6,829 bases of DNA, from assembly GCA_937858165.1 (NCBI GenBank), contig CALLZA010000134.1, positions 1 to 6,829 on the forward strand, in the 5' to 3' direction. A program made the translations under genes and the position numbers. The notes under the pieces are model-generated. The model had not been told where the DNA came from and searched no databases. It worked only from the letters and a program-made list of their open reading frames with translations. Source of the stretch: an uncultured Ardenticatenia bacterium. GTDB taxonomy: Bacteria > Chloroflexota > Anaerolineae > Promineifilales > Promineifilaceae. Shown in pieces: positions 5,983-6,829 of the stretch; position 1 is the stretch's first letter, and each line of letters begins with the position of its first letter.

Positions 5983-6468
5983 ATGGACATTCAACATCTG
6001 GTCGACCGTCTGGAACAAGCTCTCAATGAGAGCACCCGCATTCCGTTGAGCGCCTATCTGCTGGTCAATGAGGAGAAGGTCTACAGCCTGCTCGACCAGA
6101 TGCGCGTGGCCGTGCCGGAGGAGATCAAGCGCGCCAACCGGGTCGAGGCCGAGAAGGACCGTATTCTGGCCCAGGCCAAGGAGGAGGCGGAGCGCATCCG
6201 CGAGTTGGCGCGGCAGGAGGCGGGCGAACTGGTGAAGCGCGACGCCATCGTCAACGCCGCCCAGCACCGGGCGGAGAACATCGTCGAGCGGGCGCGCCGC
6301 GACGCGGAGGCGCTGCGCCAGGATGCCGACGTGTACATTGTGGACGTACTTCAGCGGCTCGAGCAAGACCTGGCCCGGACGATGAATGTCGTCCGCAACG
6401 GACTGGAGAAGGTACAGACGGAGCAGGTGGCGGCCCAGCAGGCGGCTCAGCAGGCGGAAGGCGTCTAG
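5983..6468 (+). CDS. Coiled-coil protein of unknown function downstream of coaD
   Basis: A 161-residue soluble protein with no recognised catalytic motif. An N-terminal segment (1-45: MDIQHLVDRLEQALNEST, then PLSAYLLVNEEKVYSLLDQM) resembles the short dimerising head seen in DivIVA-like or ATPase-subunit-like proteins. Residues 46-147 are almost all Glu/Arg/Ala/Lys/Gln heptad-like helix (EEAERIRELARQEAGELVKR, 67-86), so a long coiled coil is expected. The tail is Gln/Ala-rich (148-161). Such proteins are often labelled ATP synthase subunit B/E-like or simply 'ATPase', but nothing here supports ATPase activity. ATG at 5983 is preferred because AGGTGA (5972-5977) lies 5 bases upstream; an in-frame GTG at 5974, abutting the coaD stop, would add three residues. 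The tight link with coaD indicates one transcript. Confidence 0.8.
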   Translation: MDIQHLVDRLEQALNESTRIPLSAYLLVNEEKVYSLLDQMRVAVPEEIKRANRVEAEKDRILAQAKEEAERIRELARQEAGELVKRDAIVNAAQHRAENIVERARRDAEALRQDADVYIVDVLQRLEQDLARTMNVVRNGLEKVQTEQVAAQQAAQQAEGV

Positions 6469-6475
6469 CCGGCCG

Positions 6476-6633
6476 TTAACTGCGGGCGAAGCTGTAGCCC
6501 ACGCCGCGCTGCGACAAAATGTAGCGTGGCTCTTCGGGGCGAGCCTCGATTTTGCGCCGCAGGCGGTGGACGTAGACGCGCAGCCGATCTTCAAACACCG
6601 TCTCCATCGGCCACAGGCGGCGCAGGATGAAGT
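6476..6633 (-). CDS. OmpR/PhoB-type response regulator, C-terminal fragment (5' end lost to adapter)
   Basis: The last 51 codons of a two-component response regulator, read on the - strand and ending at TAA (6478-6476). The visible part is the end of the winged-helix DNA-binding effector domain: LRRLWPMETVFEDRLRVYVH (3-22 of the fragment) is the recognition-helix region, RLRRKIE (23-29) follows, and PRYILSQRGVGYSF (35-48) is the C-terminal beta-hairpin wing with the hallmark RGVGY. The receiver domain and start lie beyond the end of the genomic insert. Its stop is only 7 bases from the stop of the convergent coiled-coil gene. The target genes and partner kinase cannot be inferred. The open frame that overlaps it and extends into the adapter on the same strand is an artefact. 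Confidence 0.92.
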
Positions 6634-6709
6634 CTGTCTCTTATACACATCTCCGAGCCCACAAGACCGTACTAGATCTCGTATTCCGTCTTCTGCTTGA
6701 AAAAAAAAA
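6634..6709 (+). other. Nextera mosaic end + i7 index + P7 adapter + poly-A, not genomic
   Basis: Bases 6634-6652 are exactly CTGTCTCTTATACACATCT, the reverse complement of the Tn5 mosaic end. Bases 6653-6667 match the Nextera read-2 sequence with one mismatch (A for G at 6663). Bases 6668-6675 are CGTACTAG, an exact match to the i7 index I know as N702. Bases 6676-6699 match the P7 flow-cell sequence with one mismatch (6685), and ten A residues follow (6700-6709), typical of reads running off the end of the molecule. Confidence 0.99.
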
Positions 6710-6829
6710 CAACGCAACTTCACGCATAACATAGTCTACAACAAATAGCAAACCAGTTTCTAAGACAACCCAACATTGATCAGATCAATATAAACCCACA
6801 TAAAAATTACTAACATTATCTGTGTACAT
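6710..6829. other. Post-adapter noise tail, not genomic
   Basis: These 120 bases follow the P7/poly-A run and are strongly AT-rich and low in complexity, unlike the GC-rich insert. They hold no gene, repeat or recognisable motif. Base calling beyond the end of the library molecule is the simplest explanation. A chimeric join to unrelated AT-rich DNA is the alternative. Confidence 0.85.

Noticed and set aside
6634..6652. Tn5-like mosaic end as evidence of a natural transposon
   Set aside because: It is joined to i7 index and P7 sequence, so it comes from tagmentation library preparation.
6710..6829. AT-rich tail as a horizontally acquired segment or origin-like region
   Set aside because: It begins right after P7 and poly-A, so it is not contiguous with the genome.

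Overview
The window is a short piece of a GC-rich bacterial chromosome, most likely a member of the Chloroflexota (Anaerolineae/Ardenticatenia-like). This is a family-level impression from gene order, codon usage and protein style, not a database result. Both ends are sequencing-library artefact. Bases 1-88 read as a degraded Illumina P5 / i5 / Nextera transposon adapter. Bases 6634-6709 read as Nextera mosaic end / i7 index / P7 plus a poly-A run, and 6710-6829 is AT-rich noise. The real genomic insert is about 89-6633.

Layout of the insert: (1) 89-173, the last 27 codons of an unrecognised + strand gene. (2) rpmB (50S ribosomal protein L28, zinc-ribbon form) on the - strand at 295-474, too short for most ORF cut-offs. 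It has a GC-rich rho-independent terminator at 199-228, a good sigma70-type promoter at 569-597 and a hairpin in its leader at 519-536. (3) Divergent from rpmB, a + strand cluster: an Asp23/Gls24-family protein (633-989), a DAK2-domain fatty-acid-kinase-like protein (FakA/YloV type, 1021-2715, TTG start), RecG helicase (2757-5342), CoaD (5443-5973, TTG start) and a 161-residue coiled-coil protein (5983-6468). (4) Convergent with the cluster, the 3' end of an OmpR/PhoB-type response regulator on the - strand (6476-6633), cut off by the adapter.

The genes are mostly housekeeping. L28 is a ribosome component, RecG remodels stalled replication forks, CoaD makes dephospho-CoA, and the FakA-like protein would phosphorylate fatty acids bound to a separate FakB protein not present here. 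The order rpmB / asp23 / fakA-like / recG is the same neighbourhood known from Firmicutes (rpmB-yloU-yloV-...-recG in Bacillus), so it is an old conserved cluster rather than a mobile island. I found no mobile element, CRISPR array, tRNA or rRNA, and no convincing new biological system. The points most worth attention are the adapter-derived ends and the false protein they create, the leader hairpin of rpmB, the missing zinc-ligand cysteine in the FakA-like protein, and the long Pro/Ala-linked N-terminal extension of RecG.
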